Part shown: positions 9,658 to 20,281 of the stretch, in pieces
Layout: each line of letters starts with the position of its first letter
Position numbering within the stretch: position 1 is the stretch's first letter
Assembly: GCF_034140825.1 (NCBI RefSeq)
Contig: NC_089039.1
Coordinates: 26,299,001-26,363,000, forward strand
DNA from: Oryza sativa Japonica Group
Lineage: Eukaryota > Streptophyta > Magnoliopsida > Poales > Poaceae
Direction of reading: 5' to 3'
Length of the DNA: 64,000 nt
Translations under genes and position numbers: made by a program
The notes under the pieces: generated by a model
Databases searched by the model: none
Told to the model about the DNA's origin: nothing
The model's input: only the letters and a program-made list of their open reading frames with translations

Positions 9658-10554
9658 ATGTGGCCGAGCAAGTCCACTGTCGTGGCTGCGACACTGTCAT
9701 GCGCCGGATTTGACACGTACGCTTGACTCGTGGAAGCTTGAGATGATGACTACGTTTGCTGCTGAGTCCATAGCCGTGTAATTTTCACGGACTGTGATTG
9801 GTCCGGGGGTCTTTGTGAGTTCTGACTTCTGAATAATTATTTCTTCCTTCTAGATGGGAAAGATTGTATGTATCATCTTTCCAAACTGCGTGAAAAGAAA
9901 AACCGGGTCGTCCTGACTGAATGATTCTTGATATCGTTTAACGCATGATTCTTCTAGATATACTGATATTTCTTTTCTCAATGGAATCCGATTATCTGGT
10001 GCATATAATCAGAGCACCGATTGATGATGGTTCACTTCGAGACTAAACAAATGACATGAGAAACACGTGGAGACGGCAAAAAAACATGGGGTTGACAATA
10101 AGCTGGCGATTACTCGTTTCCGAGGAGTAATCAGAGTTGATATTGAGCGCATGAATTGGAATGTGGCCACTTGGCACATGACACTAATTCACTGGCATTC
10201 TTCCCACTTTTTTTTGGGGGGGGGGGGGGGGGGGGCAAGGATAACTTGAATTCTTCCTGAATGAAATGGAGAAAAAAAAGTATTATTCGTATTGTAAAAT
10301 ATTGTTTCATTGGAAAAAGATAATGCTTCCTCTCAGGCGTTCAATGAGGGAGAAATATCATATGTCTTCTCCACATCCCCGCATTCCACCGGATCTTCGC
10401 ATTTCTCTACCACTGGTTGTTTGCCTCCCTTCTCTTCTACCTTGAAACCTCGATTGCAGGGTCACTGAACAAGTGGTGGAAGAAATGCAACTTGTGGCTC
10501 GTGATCCCTTGCCTTTCCTTGCCTGCGGCCGAAGCGCCGGGGCGGGGGTGGAGT
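9658..10554. other. Intergenic, no gene seen; contains a G20 tract
   Basis: No coding pattern. A homopolymer of about eight Ts followed by twenty Gs lies at 10208-10235. The section 10360-10554 is moderately GC-rich and is continuous with the sequence at 11057 onward if the hAT element between them is taken out. Confidence 0.4.
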
Positions 10555-11048
10555 TAGGGCTGTCAACGAGCCGAGCTCGAGCGAGCTTACCCATCTAAGC
10601 TCGAGCTTGGTACATATTCGAGTCGAGCTCGAGCCGAGCCTAGTTTATGCCTCGAGCTCATAGATGGGTTCGGCTCGAGCTCGCTCGAGCTCGAGCCTGC
10701 TATCGAGCTTAGTCGCATTGGTTGCTTGGATGGACTGTTGGATTTTGGTGACGATGGCGCTCGTAATGACAGACATGCAGTAGTACTACTCCTAGCACTA
10801 CTAACTAGTAGGAGTACTACTCCACTCTGCAAGCAGCTAGGTGATGTTGACATGATAAATGAATACTACTGGTAGTACTACTCGGTATGCTATTACTCAC
10901 TGCCAAAAGAAAAAGAAAGTAAAGACAGGCTCGTCAAACAATTCGAGCTCGGCTCGTGAAGCTCGCGTCGACGAGTCGAGCTCGAGTCGAGCCTTGAGCG
11001 AGCCGAGTTCGAGCAGCTCACGAGCCTCGAGCTTTTTTGACAGCCCTA
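10555..11048. mobile_element. Complete non-autonomous hAT element (494 bp)
   Basis: Inverted ends TAGGGCTGTCAA and TTGACAGCCCTA are flanked by a perfect 8-bp target duplication GGTGGAGT (10547-10554 and 11049-11056), the hallmark of hAT transposition. Both subterminal regions are packed with GAGCTCGAGC-type motifs in both orientations, probable transposase binding sites. There is no transposase coding sequence, so it must move with help from an autonomous relative. Confidence 0.92.
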
Positions 11049-11056
11049 GGTGGAGT

Positions 11057-11978
11057 TGACCGAGGGACGGGGATGGCGATGGCAAGTTAGAGGGGCGCAC
11101 CTGTGGCGCGAGGGCGAGGAGTTGGACTCGTTTAGGGGCCAAAAGATAGGGAGAAAGTCGGGGAGGAGTTGGACGCATGTCGCCGGCAGCGGTTGTCGGC
11201 AAGTGAGGGAGCTCAAGGAGAAGGAGGGAAGAGAGATGGCTGGGAGGGAGACGAGAAAAGGTGTTGACGTGCCGTCATCCACTGCAGATGAGAAGAGGGT
11301 GGGACCTACTAACATGTGGGTCCCACTTTTTTTTTTTACTAACATGTGGGGCCTATATTTTTGTTTTAATTCTTAATTTTTATATTTTGCTTCCAGTGCC
11401 ATATCACCGGCTCACTGCCACGTAAGACGAGGACAATTCAAACCATCCACGTAGGCATCACGGCAGCTGAAAAGTGAAAACGCTATTCAAACCGTCGTGA
11501 GGCCTTATTTGCACTGATTTTGATAGTTGAGGAACCCGTTGTATCTGGTATTTCGGTTCAGGGACGAAATCGAACTCGTTGTCAAGTTAAGAGACCATAA
11601 ATGAACTTATTCCAAACCTCTAATCATATTCTTCACCTCTGCAGTTTCATTCCTTTCAGGCTTTCAGCAAAAGTTGCTAGAAGCTAAGGAAGGTCACACA
11701 TGGGCCATTGGGTGGAACGTGAGCAACAGGACGCAATCTAGGCATCTAGCCCGGGTCATGTTTCACTATATGGGCTGATGGGCCATACATCCGCTACCAC
11801 GGAGCAGTAGGCAATTCCGCCGCAACCCAAATGGAGTACGCTACGTCGTCAGTCGCCACTACTAGTGGTGGAGAGACGAAACACAGGACGCCGAAATTCT
11901 CTCGCCCACGGATTCCCCTCCACTCGCACTGTCAGTCTGTCACTCTCTCCGCCGCCGGCCGCCGAATCTCCGGCGCCG
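11057..11978. other. Repeat-like region upstream of UGT gene A
   Basis: From 11057 to about 11620 the wording (GTGGGACCTACTAACATGTGGG repeated, then GACGAAATCGAACTCGTTGTC and ACCATAAATGAACTTATTCC) resembles high-copy rice transposon DNA, but I cannot define ends. From about 11640 to 11978 lies the probable promoter and leader of UGT A. Confidence 0.35.
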
Positions 11979-13421
11979 ATGGAGGCAGACCCCAATCCGA
12001 TGGTGGTGCTGCACGCCTGCCTCGGCGTGGGCCACCTCATCCCCATGGTTGAACTCGCGAAGCTCCTTCTCCGCCGCGGCCTCGCCGTCGTCATCGCCGT
12101 GCCGACCCCGCCGGCCTCCACCGCCGACTTCTTCTCCTCGTCCGCCCCCGCGGTCGACCGCATGGCGGCCGCCAACCCTTCCATCTCCTTCCACCACCTC
12201 CCGCCGCCCGAGTACCCCGACCCGGATCCCGACGCCTTCCTGCAGATGCTCGACACGATGCGTCTCACCGTGCCACCCCTCCTCGCCTTCCTCCGCTCCC
12301 TCCCCTCGGTCGCGGCTCTCGTGCTCGACCTGTTCTGCGTCGACGCACTCGACGCCGCCACGGCGGCCGGCGTCCCGGCGTACTTCTACTACACCTCCTC
12401 CGCCGGCGACCTCGCCGCGTTCCTCCACCTCCCGCACCACTTCGCCACCACGGAAGGCAGCTTGAAGGACATGGGTAAGACGCCCCTCCGCTTTCCCGGC
12501 GTCCCTCCGATCCCGGCCTCCGACATGCCGCACACCGTGCTCGACCGCGCGGACCGGACCTGCGCTACGCGGCTGGGGCACTACGGGCGGATCCCGGAGG
12601 CGCGGGGTATTCTGATTAACTCCTACGAATGGCTGGAGGCGAGGTCCGTGAGGGCGCTCAGGGAAGGCGCCTGCATCCCCGACCGCCCCACGCCGCCGGT
12701 GTACTGCATCGGGCCGTTGATGGCGAAAGGCGAGGAGGCGGCGAACGGGGAACGCCACGCATGCCTCTCGTGGCTGGACGCGCAGCCGGAGAGGAGCGTC
12801 GTGTTCCTCTGCTTCGGCAGCTTGGGCGCCGTCTCGGTGAAGCAGCTGAAGGAGATCGCTCGTGGGCTCGAGAATTCCGGCCACCGTTTCCTCTGGGTGG
12901 TGCGTAGCCCGCCGCAGGATCCGGCCAAGTTCTTCCTGCCGCGTCCGGAGCCTGACCTGGGAATGCTGCTCCCGGAGGGGTTCACGGAGAGGACGCGGGA
13001 CAGGGGAATGGTGGTGACGTCGTGGGCGCCGCAGGTGGAGGTGCTCCGGCACGCCGCGACCGCCGCGTTCGTGACGCACTGCGGGTGGAACTCCGTCCTG
13101 GAGGCGGCGTCGGCCGGAGTGCCGATGCTGTGCTGGCCGCAGTACGCCGAGCAGAGGATGAACAAGGTGCTCTTGGTGGATGGCATGCAGCTCGGAGTGG
13201 TGATGGACGGCTACGATGAGGAGCTGGTCAAGGCCGAGGAGGTGGAGAAGAAGGTGAGGTTGGTCATGGAGTTCGAGGAAGGGAAAAAACTCAGGGATAG
13301 ACTGACAATGGCGAAGGAAATGGCCGCGAAGGCGCTGGCAGACGGCGGGTCGTCGTCGTTGGCGTTCACCGAATTTCTGAAGGATTTGAACTTTGGAAAC
13401 ACTACAAAGGAAAAAGCGTAG
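11979..13421 (+). CDS. UDP-glycosyltransferase A (family 1, UGT88-like)
   Basis: Intronless gene for a 480-residue enzyme that moves a sugar from UDP-sugar to a small acceptor, probably a phenolic such as a flavonoid or anthocyanidin, in the cytosol. The N-terminal acceptor domain holds the catalytic His19 (LGVGHLIPMVELAK) and its partner Asp117 (VLDLFC). The C-terminal sugar-donor domain has the 44-residue PSPG box at 349-392, from WAPQ through HCGWNS to AEQ. An in-frame Met lies 38 codons upstream (11865), but the intervening residues are unlike the family, so the MEADPNP start is preferred. Closely related to gene B next door. No signal peptide. Confidence 0.93.
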   Translation: MEADPNPMVVLHACLGVGHLIPMVELAKLLLRRGLAVVIAVPTPPASTADFFSSSAPAVDRMAAANPSISFHHLPPPEYPDPDPDAFLQMLDTMRLTVPPLLAFLRSLPSVAALVLDLFCVDALDAATAAGVPAYFYYTSSAGDLAAFLHLPHHFATTEGSLKDMGKTPLRFPGVPPIPASDMPHTVLDRADRTCATRLGHYGRIPEARGILINSYEWLEARSVRALREGACIPDRPTPPVYCIGPLMAKGEEAANGERHACLSWLDAQPERSVVFLCFGSLGAVSVKQLKEIARGLENSGHRFLWVVRSPPQDPAKFFLPRPEPDLGMLLPEGFTERTRDRGMVVTSWAPQVEVLRHAATAAFVTHCGWNSVLEAASAGVPMLCWPQYAEQRMNKVLLVDGMQLGVVMDGYDEELVKAEEVEKKVRLVMEFEEGKKLRDRLTMAKEMAAKALADGGSSSLAFTEFLKDLNFGNTTKEKA

Positions 13422-13835
13422 AAGACGAACATTGAGCAGTGCAAACGATCAAGCACAAAAGATGAACATTGAGTTGGAATGATTTATATTGCTGCTGGAA
13501 TGTGACAAAATCACATATCTGCATTATTTACCCGCTGTGAACTGTGCTATTTTTCTGTATTTCTGATGTGAGCAGAAGGTGTGAGAGTTTCTTCAGGCTG
13601 ATTAGCTGCTTCAGCAGTCAGCACTTGTAGATTACACTCTGGAGCCGTGCTTACATGATGGAATAGTATTATGCTCTATCACAATATGCAAGATCAATGT
13701 TCCTCTTCTACTTTCGGTTTGTTAATATCTGGCAATTAAGCTGAGCGTGTAGAGAATACCACATGGTGCAAAAGCTCTGTCTCAGTAGGCTGGAGACTTC
13801 CACACTTCAGTAGACTCGTGTGTACAACGGAAACT

Positions 13836-14187
13836 ATTTTCACCCTCGAGGGGATATCTACTCGTTGTTTACATGTCACTCAAATGGTTATAAAAAAATT
13901 AAGAAGATGTATTAACATGTGATATATCACTCTACAAATATGCAAGTTCAAATTCAACTTCTACAACTCGTAACAAAAAAAACAAATTTGACTATGAATA
14001 TACGTTTAACTAGTTGTAGTTTAATTTGTTTTTTTCGTTGCGAGATGTAGAAGTTGAATTTGAACTTGTATGTTTGTGGAGTGATATATCACATGTTAAT
14101 ACATCTTCTTAATTTTTTTCAATTTTTTTCATAACCATTTGAGTGATATGCAAACAACGAGTGGATATCCCCTCCAGGGATGAAAAT
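13836..14187. mobile_element. Foldback MITE (about 350 bp)
   Basis: The two halves are inverted copies: TTTCACCCTCGAGGGGATAT and CGTTGTTTACATGTCACTC on the left match their complement on the right up to GGATATCCCC and TGAAAAT. Nearly the whole element can form one hairpin. Similar elements occur at 43424-43743 and, less complete, near 23007-23300, 24690-24880 and 47283-47535. Confidence 0.75.
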
Positions 14188-14353
14188 TCACTCCCTATGT
14201 ACAACTGTACACTCATGGACACTCTTGGGCTGGAGAATACACGATAACTGACAGCAATTTGGCAGGAATGAAAATTGAGGTCAGCAATGAGCGATGTGTA
14301 TCCCCTTTTCTGTAGAATCCACGGAGTAGTACTCTTGTAAGCTTAAATCATCG

Positions 14354-14481
14354 GGAATGCTAGGGGACGGTATCCCGTCCCCGAACGGGATAGCTCCTCC
14401 TCCACAACGCGATTCCTGCTCACTCGCTGCCGTCGTCGTCCCCCGCCGCTGCCGCGACTGTCCCCCCTCGCCTCCGCCTCT

Positions 14482-14512
<31 letters not shown>

Positions 14513-15090
14513 CGCCCGTCCCCCGCTGCCGCCACCGCCGCCGTCCTCGTTTACGAGGGACGGCTGCAGGGTACTGACCGCGCGTGTCGAGGTGCTCCTC
14601 CCCCAACAGGATGCCCAGCTATATCCAGTAGGAATCACCTGATACTTGGTAGGTATCATCCGATACCTCGCAAGTATCACGCGATACATGGTAGAAATCG
14701 TCTGATACCTGACAAGTATCACATGATACCTCGCGAGTATCACGCAATACGTGATAGAAATCGTCTGATACACGACAGGTATCGCATGATACCTCGTGAG
14801 TATCACGCGATACGTGATTGAAATCGTCTGATACCTGACAGGTTTCACATGATACCTCGCGAGTATCACGCGATACGTGGTAGAAATCGCATGATACCTG
14901 ATAAGTATCACATGATACTTGCAAGTATCACCTGAAACGTGTGTAGAATCGTCTGATACCTGATAGGTATCACACCATACGTACTCGGGATCATCCTATT
15001 GTGTAGAATCATCTGATATCTGATAGGTATCACACCTGATACCTGCTCGGGATCATCCCGTTTGAAAACGGGATTCCGTTATATAGCAGC
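14354..15090 (+). mobile_element. Unclassified element with GTATCA minisatellite, copy 1
   Basis: The ends are GGAATGCTAGGGGACGGTAT on the left and CCGTTATATAGCAGC on the right; just inside both is a GGTATCCCGT...AACGGGAT dyad. The left third is a GC-rich CCG-repeat tract (14460-14550). The remainder (about 14637-15060) is an array of roughly 62-bp units made of palindromic GTATCA..TGATAC words. A second copy in the opposite orientation lies at 48976-49828, which defines the ends. The right end is only about 150 bp before the start codon of UGT B. No transposase is present and no clear target duplication was found. Confidence 0.7.
14637..15060. repeat. Palindromic GTATCA minisatellite array
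   Basis: About six tandem units of around 62 bp, each containing GATACCTCGCGAGTATCAC, GCGATACGTG, GAAATCGTCTGATACCTG and ACAGGTATCACAT with point differences. Each unit is dense in GTATCA and its complement, so single strands can form hairpins. Confidence 0.85.
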
Positions 15091-15242
15091 GCACAGTGCG
15101 AGTTTCAAACCTGTAGGCTGAGCATTGAAGTTTTGTAGAAATTATACGAGCAACCGAGGCTTAAACTCTCCCCTCAAGTGGTTCGCGAGAAGGCACCTCC
15201 CTTAACACTCGCATAGACTCACCGTGTCGCCGGCTCGCTCTA

Positions 15243-16676
15243 ATGGAGCCCAATTCAAAACAGAGTCAGACCGTGGTGCTGCACACCATCCTTGGCGCCG
15301 GCCATCTCGCCCCCATGGTGGAGCTCGCCAAGCTCTTCCTCGGCCGTGGATTCGCAGTCATCATCGCTGTCCCGACCCCTCCGGCTTCCACCGCCGACGT
15401 CGCCGCCTCGTCGGCCCCCGCGGTGGCGCGCATCGCCGCCGCCAACCCTTCCATCTCCTTCCACAACCTCCCGCCTCCGGACTACCCCGAGCCGGACCCT
15501 GACGGCTTCCAGCAGCTGCTCGACGTGATCCGCCTCACCGTGCCAATCCTTCTGACCTTCCTCCGCTCCCTCCCGCCCGTCGCCGCCGTCGTGCTGGACC
15601 TCTTCTGCGTCGACGCCCTCGACGCCGCCGCGGCGGTCGGCGTCCCGGCGTACTTCTACTTCACCTCCTCCGCGGGGGTCCTCGCCGCGTTCCTCCACCT
15701 CCCCCACTACTTCGCCACCACGGAGGGCGACTTGAAGGACATGGGGAAGGCGCTCCTCCACTTTCCCGGCGTCCCTCCGATCCCGGCGTCGGACATGCCG
15801 CACAACGTGCTCGACTGCGCGGACGTGATCGGTGCTTCGCTGGTCTATCACTACCGCCGCATGCCGGAGGCGCGGGGCATGCTGATCAACACCTACGAAT
15901 GGCTGGAGGCGAAGGCCGTGACGGCGCTCGGGGACGGCGCGTGCGTGCCCGACCGCCCCACGCCGCCGGTGTACTGCATCGGGCCACTGATCGTGAAGGG
16001 CGAGGACGCGGCGAAAGGAGAGCGCCACGCATGCCTCGCGTGGCTTGACGCGCAGCCGGAGCGGAGCGTCGTGTTCGTCAGCTTCGGCAGCATGGGCGCC
16101 GTCTCGGCGGAGCAGCTGAAGGAGATTGCTCGTGGGCTAGAGAATTCCGGCCACCGTTTCCTCTGGGTGGTACGGAGCCCACCACCGGAGGACCCGGCCA
16201 AGTTCTCCCTGCCGCGTTCTGAGCCAGACCTGGGTGCTCTGCTCCCGGAGAAGTTCTTGGAGAGGACGAGGGAGAGGGGAATGGTGGTGATGTCGTGGGC
16301 GCCGCAGGTGGAGGTGCTCCGGCACGCCGCGACCGCCGCGTTCGTGACGCACTGCGGGTGGAACTCCATCCTGGAGGCGGCGACGGCCGGAGTTCCGATG
16401 CTGTGCTGGCCGCAGTACGCCGAGCAGAGGCTGAACAAGGTGCTCGTGGTGGACGGGATGCAGCTCGGGGTGGTGATGGACGGCTACGACGAGGAGCTCG
16501 TCAAGGCAGAGGAAGTGGAGAAGAAGGTGAGGCTGGTGATGGACTCCGACGAAGGCAAGAAGCTCAGAGGAAGGCTGGCAATGGCGAAGGAGATGGCCGC
16601 GGAGGCGCTGGCAGACGGCGGGCCGTCGTGCACGGCGTTCTCTGATTTCGTGGATGATTTGCAGCGCTGCAAATGA
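15243..16676 (+). CDS. UDP-glycosyltransferase B (family 1, UGT88-like)
   Basis: Intronless gene, 477 residues, a tandem paralogue of gene A with the same layout and long identical stretches in both domains. Catalytic His21 (LGAGHLAPMVELAK), Asp119 (VVLDLFC) and a complete PSPG box at 352-395 with HCGWNS are present, so it should be active on a small aglycone. Its short upstream region between 15091 and 15242 is all that separates it from a repeat element, so promoter elements may lie inside that element. It is convergent with gene C. Which acceptor it uses cannot be read from sequence. Confidence 0.93.
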   Translation: MEPNSKQSQTVVLHTILGAGHLAPMVELAKLFLGRGFAVIIAVPTPPASTADVAASSAPAVARIAAANPSISFHNLPPPDYPEPDPDGFQQLLDVIRLTVPILLTFLRSLPPVAAVVLDLFCVDALDAAAAVGVPAYFYFTSSAGVLAAFLHLPHYFATTEGDLKDMGKALLHFPGVPPIPASDMPHNVLDCADVIGASLVYHYRRMPEARGMLINTYEWLEAKAVTALGDGACVPDRPTPPVYCIGPLIVKGEDAAKGERHACLAWLDAQPERSVVFVSFGSMGAVSAEQLKEIARGLENSGHRFLWVVRSPPPEDPAKFSLPRSEPDLGALLPEKFLERTRERGMVVMSWAPQVEVLRHAATAAFVTHCGWNSILEAATAGVPMLCWPQYAEQRLNKVLVVDGMQLGVVMDGYDEELVKAEEVEKKVRLVMDSDEGKKLRGRLAMAKEMAAEALADGGPSCTAFSDFVDDLQRCK

Positions 16677-17150
16677 TGAAGCGTCGAAGATGATCAGGGA
16701 TGATCCCTTGTGCCTGATCGGCGACTCGACAAGATTGCTGCTGAGAGGTGACACTTTTGCTCTGAATTATGCTCTGTCCGATTTGGTGTTTTATTGCAGG
16801 TTGTCACAGTTAGTCAGGTTAGCAGATTCAGTGCTTCAGTTTCAACTTACACCCATTATGGACTAGCAGAAACTTGTTTAGGTTTCGTTCAATAAGGTTA
16901 AACCACGCAGCATCTGGTGCTAGCGGTCTGTTACTTCCAGATTTCCTAATTGACAAGTATGGCCAGAGAGGAAGACATGATTTTTTTTTTCGTTTCAAAA
17001 AAAAAAAAAAAGAAGACATGATTTTTACCTTCTTTGGTATTCCCAGGCACCTGAATTTCAGTGATGGTTCCATCCTCTTGTAAGTTGTCACTGTCCATCC
17101 TGCGCTATCTCTATTCTCTAGCCTACTCAGGACTATTTTGGATGACTAAC
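16677..17150. other. UGT B 3' region, no gene seen
   Basis: AT-rich. At 16971-17026 a 15-bp direct repeat GAAGACATGATTTTT brackets a short T-run and A-run tract, looking like a small slippage or retroposition scar. Confidence 0.45.
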
Positions 17151-17154
17151 AATT

Positions 17155-19170
17155 AGCGTAGAGAATTTGCATTTGACTAGAGCCAGTGATTTCCACGCTA
17201 GTGGGTTCATGTTGTTTGTGTGGCTCTGAATAATTGGTCGTTAGTATTGGTCAGGTTTGAAGACTGCATTATTTTAATCTTCTTATACAGAAATGGTTGA
17301 CACTGCAACTTTTGGACACGAGAGACAATGGCATCCGTCATTGGAGGATGAAAAGAACATCACTATGCGCACTACTGTGCTTCTGAACTTAATAGCAATT
17401 CCGTAGCAAAAATCGCAAACATTTCATGGTAACTGACGCCATTGATACACTAATGCAATCGTGAGCCTTACTCTGCTTAATCAGCTACGAACTCCATTCT
17501 CCAAGCTGCTCTCCTCCAAATCTCTCATGAACTTATCAAATGCCATTTCAGAAGATCCACCTTCCGTGATGGCATCCAACGCCATGTCCCTCGTCTCCAC
17601 CAGTTTCTCCCTGAGCTTCCTCCCTTCCTCGGTCTCCATCACCAGCCTCACCTTCGCCTCCACTTCCTCAGCCTTCACCAACCCTCCTTCCTCGTACCCG
17701 TCAAGCGACACGGCGATCTTCATCTCCTCCACCATGATCACCTTGTTCATCGCCTGCTCCGCGTACAGCGGCCAACATATCATCGGCAGCGCCGACATGA
17801 TCGCCTCCAGCGTCGAGTTCCACCCGCAGTGCGTCACGAACGCGCCGACCGCCTCGTGCTGCACCACCTCCGCCTGTGGCACCCAGTTCTTGACCACCAT
17901 GCCTCTGTCCTTCGTCCTCTCCAAGAACCCCGCCGGAAGCAGTCGCTCCAGGTCCGGCTCCGGTGATGTGGACTGCTCCTCCGGTGGGCTCCTCACGGTC
18001 CACAGGAATCGGTGGCCGGAGCTCTCCAGCCCACGAGCTATCTCCAACAGCTGCGCCTCCGGGAACGCGCCCTGGCTGCCGAAGCAGAGGAACACGACGC
18101 TCCGCCGCGGCTGGGCGTCCAGCCACGCGAGGCACGCGTGCCTCTCGCCGCCGATCCTTGATTTCCTGCCGGCGTCGACCAGTGGCCCGATGCAGTAGAC
18201 CCTCGGCGTGGGCTTGTCGGGAACGCAGACGCCGGCGGCGAGCGCTTTCAGGGCCTTGGGCTGCAGCCAGTCGAAGCTGTTCACCAGCACGCCCTTCGCT
18301 TCCGTCATCCGCTTGAATTGATACAACCTAACCTTGGTCGCCTCGCTATCCTTGTCCCGCAACATCGCCGGCATGTCGACGGTGCGGATCGGCGGCATCC
18401 CGGGAAAGCGGAGGAGCGCCGCCTTGCCCATCTCCATAAATGTCGGCAGATTGGGGTAGTAATACGGGAGGTGGAGAAAGACGGCAAGGGCGCTGGCCTG
18501 GGATGGGAAGAAGAAGTACGCGGGGATGGCGAGCTCGGCCGCGACGTCGAGCGCGTCGACGCAGAACATGTCGAGCAGGAGTGCGTCGACGGCGGGCAGC
18601 GAGCGGAGGAACTCCCGGAGCACGGGGTTGGCGAGCTTGAGCGTGTCGTGGCTGCGCTTGATCGGGTGCGCGCCGACGTCAGGACTGTCCGGTGCCGGCA
18701 GGAGGCGAAACGTGATGGAAGGGTTGGCCGCGGCGAGGCGCGCCATCGCGTCGGCCGACACGGCGTCGTTGTTGGGCGGGTCAATCACCGCGACGACGAC
18801 ACCGAGGCCGCGGCGGCGCAGGTGCTTGGCTAGCTCCACCATGGGGTTCAGGTGGCCGACGCCCAGCGACGGGTACATGACAAACGTCTTTGTCGTCATG
18901 GCTACGAGTTGTTCCGATCAAACAGTATGCATAAAAACGTAGCAAATGCTCTCAAATTGGCTTACCAATATAATCTCGCAACCCACAAGCTAAATAGTGC
19001 GAGCGGCGTTGAATGGTAACCCATTTCTTGGCAAAGAAGGCCATGGCGAGCAACATTGAAACGTTTCACGGTGAGTTGCATGATCGACACAAATTTCACA
19101 TGGGCTTTGTAGAAGTCTACGTGAGGAAGGAGAGACCAGGTAGCTCACGTCACGGCCGTTTTCGTGAGCA
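17155..19170. repeat. Segmental tandem duplication, unit 1 (with UGT C)
   Basis: Sequence from about 17155, through the whole of UGT C and to about 19170, is repeated at about 19972-21905 in the same orientation. Non-coding flanks match too: AGAGAATTTGCATTTGACTA, GTTGACACTGCAACTTTTGG and CAACACAAATTTCAC-like words occur in both. The duplication is therefore of genomic DNA and not a retrocopy. Confidence 0.85.
17481..18899 (-). CDS. UDP-glycosyltransferase C (family 1)
   Basis: Intronless gene, 472 residues, start [18 protein letters not shown]. Catalytic His16 and Asp110 (LLLDMFC) are present. The PSPG box is at 339-382 (WVPQ...HCGWNST...YAEQ). Inside the box the usual AGVPM is replaced by SALPM, which is also seen in gene D and so predates their duplication; this may shift the sugar-donor pocket but need not destroy activity. 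Gene D downstream on the same strand is a near copy of equal length. Likely a cytosolic glycosyltransferase for phenolic acceptors; substrate unknown. Confidence 0.93.
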   Translation of the reverse strand: MTTKTFVMYPSLGVGHLNPMVELAKHLRRRGLGVVVAVIDPPNNDAVSADAMARLAAANPSITFRLLPAPDSPDVGAHPIKRSHDTLKLANPVLREFLRSLPAVDALLLDMFCVDALDVAAELAIPAYFFFPSQASALAVFLHLPYYYPNLPTFMEMGKAALLRFPGMPPIRTVDMPAMLRDKDSEATKVRLYQFKRMTEAKGVLVNSFDWLQPKALKALAAGVCVPDKPTPRVYCIGPLVDAGRKSRIGGERHACLAWLDAQPRRSVVFLCFGSQGAFPEAQLLEIARGLESSGHRFLWTVRSPPEEQSTSPEPDLERLLPAGFLERTKDRGMVVKNWVPQAEVVQHEAVGAFVTHCGWNSTLEAIMSALPMICWPLYAEQAMNKVIMVEEMKIAVSLDGYEEGGLVKAEEVEAKVRLVMETEEGRKLREKLVETRDMALDAITEGGSSEMAFDKFMRDLEESSLENGVRS

Positions 19171-19448
19171 ATGACGAAGAAAAGAAAGTTTTTATTCTGT
19201 ACGGTGTAACGGACCAGATCCATATAATTAGGGATGAGTTAAAAAATTAATAAGAACTAGTATAGAGGTTTGCGCAAATTGCGAGGCTAGCATTATTATA
19301 TTTTCTTTTTTTATTAAAATATATTAAAATGATAACATAATTTTAAATTTTGTACTAACTTTACCAAACTATCAATGTGTAATATTCATGTTGTACTGTA
19401 TATACGTGATAGTTATTAATTATTTTTAATATTAAATTTTAGTTATTT

Positions 19449-19968
19449 CTAAATTGTATTTCTATATGGACTGTAGACTCGTCTTTTTAATATTTCTTAT
19501 TTTTTAATTCTGAATTTTTGTTATTTGTAAATTATATTTCTACATAGACTCTAGGCTCTTCTTCTAATATTATTTATTTTTAATTCTGAATTCAATGATC
19601 TCTAATTGTATTTCTATGTGGACTCTAAACTCATCTTTCAATATTCTTTATTTTTTAAATTTCGAATTTCAGTATGTCTAAATTATATTCCTATATGAAT
19701 TATAAACTCTTCTTCCCATATTATTTTTTTAATTTTGAATATTAGTTATTTGCAAATTTTATTTCTATATGGACTCTAAGCTCTACTTTTAATTTTATTA
19801 TTTTTATTCTGAAATTTATTCAATTCTAAATTCCTGTAGGGATTCTATACTCTTCTTCTAATATTCCTTTTTTTATTTCCTATTTTCTATTTTTTAAATT
19901 GTATTTCTATATGGACTCTATACTCTTCTTCTAGTATTCCTTATTTTTTAATTTCGCATTTCAGTTAG
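19449..19968. repeat. AT-rich minisatellite at the C/D duplication junction
   Basis: About seven diverged tandem copies of a roughly 75-bp unit, each with TTTCTATATGGACTCTA followed by CTCTTCTTCTAATATT and TTATTTTTTAATTCTGAAT. The array ends exactly where the second duplication unit begins (about 19970). Confidence 0.8.
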
Positions 19969-20281
19969 CTTAGAGAATTTGCATTTGACTAGAGCCAGTG
20001 ATTTCCAGTCTAGTGGGTTCATGTTGTTTGTGTGGCTCTGAATAATTGGTCGCTAGTATTGGTCAGGTTTGAAGACTATGCATTATTTTAATTTGCTTAT
20101 ACAGAAATGGTTGACACTGCAACTTTTGGACACGGGAGACAATTGCGTCCGTCATCGGAGGACGAAAAAAACATCGCTATGCGGACAACTTTGCTTCTAA
20201 CTTAACAAAAATCGCAAACATTTCATGTGGTAACTGACGCCATTGGTACACTAATGCAGTCATGACCCATACTCTGCTTGA

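Noticed and set aside
11940-13079. Long open frame of 379 codons antisense to UGT A
   Set aside because: It is a shadow of the very GC-rich third codon positions of UGT A. It is rich in Arg, Gly, Glu and His with no domain, and similar shadows occur opposite every UGT in the cluster.
14637-15060. CRISPR-like regularly spaced repeats
   Set aside because: Units are continuous with no unique spacers, the host is a plant, and the same array occurs in a second transposon copy. It is a minisatellite.
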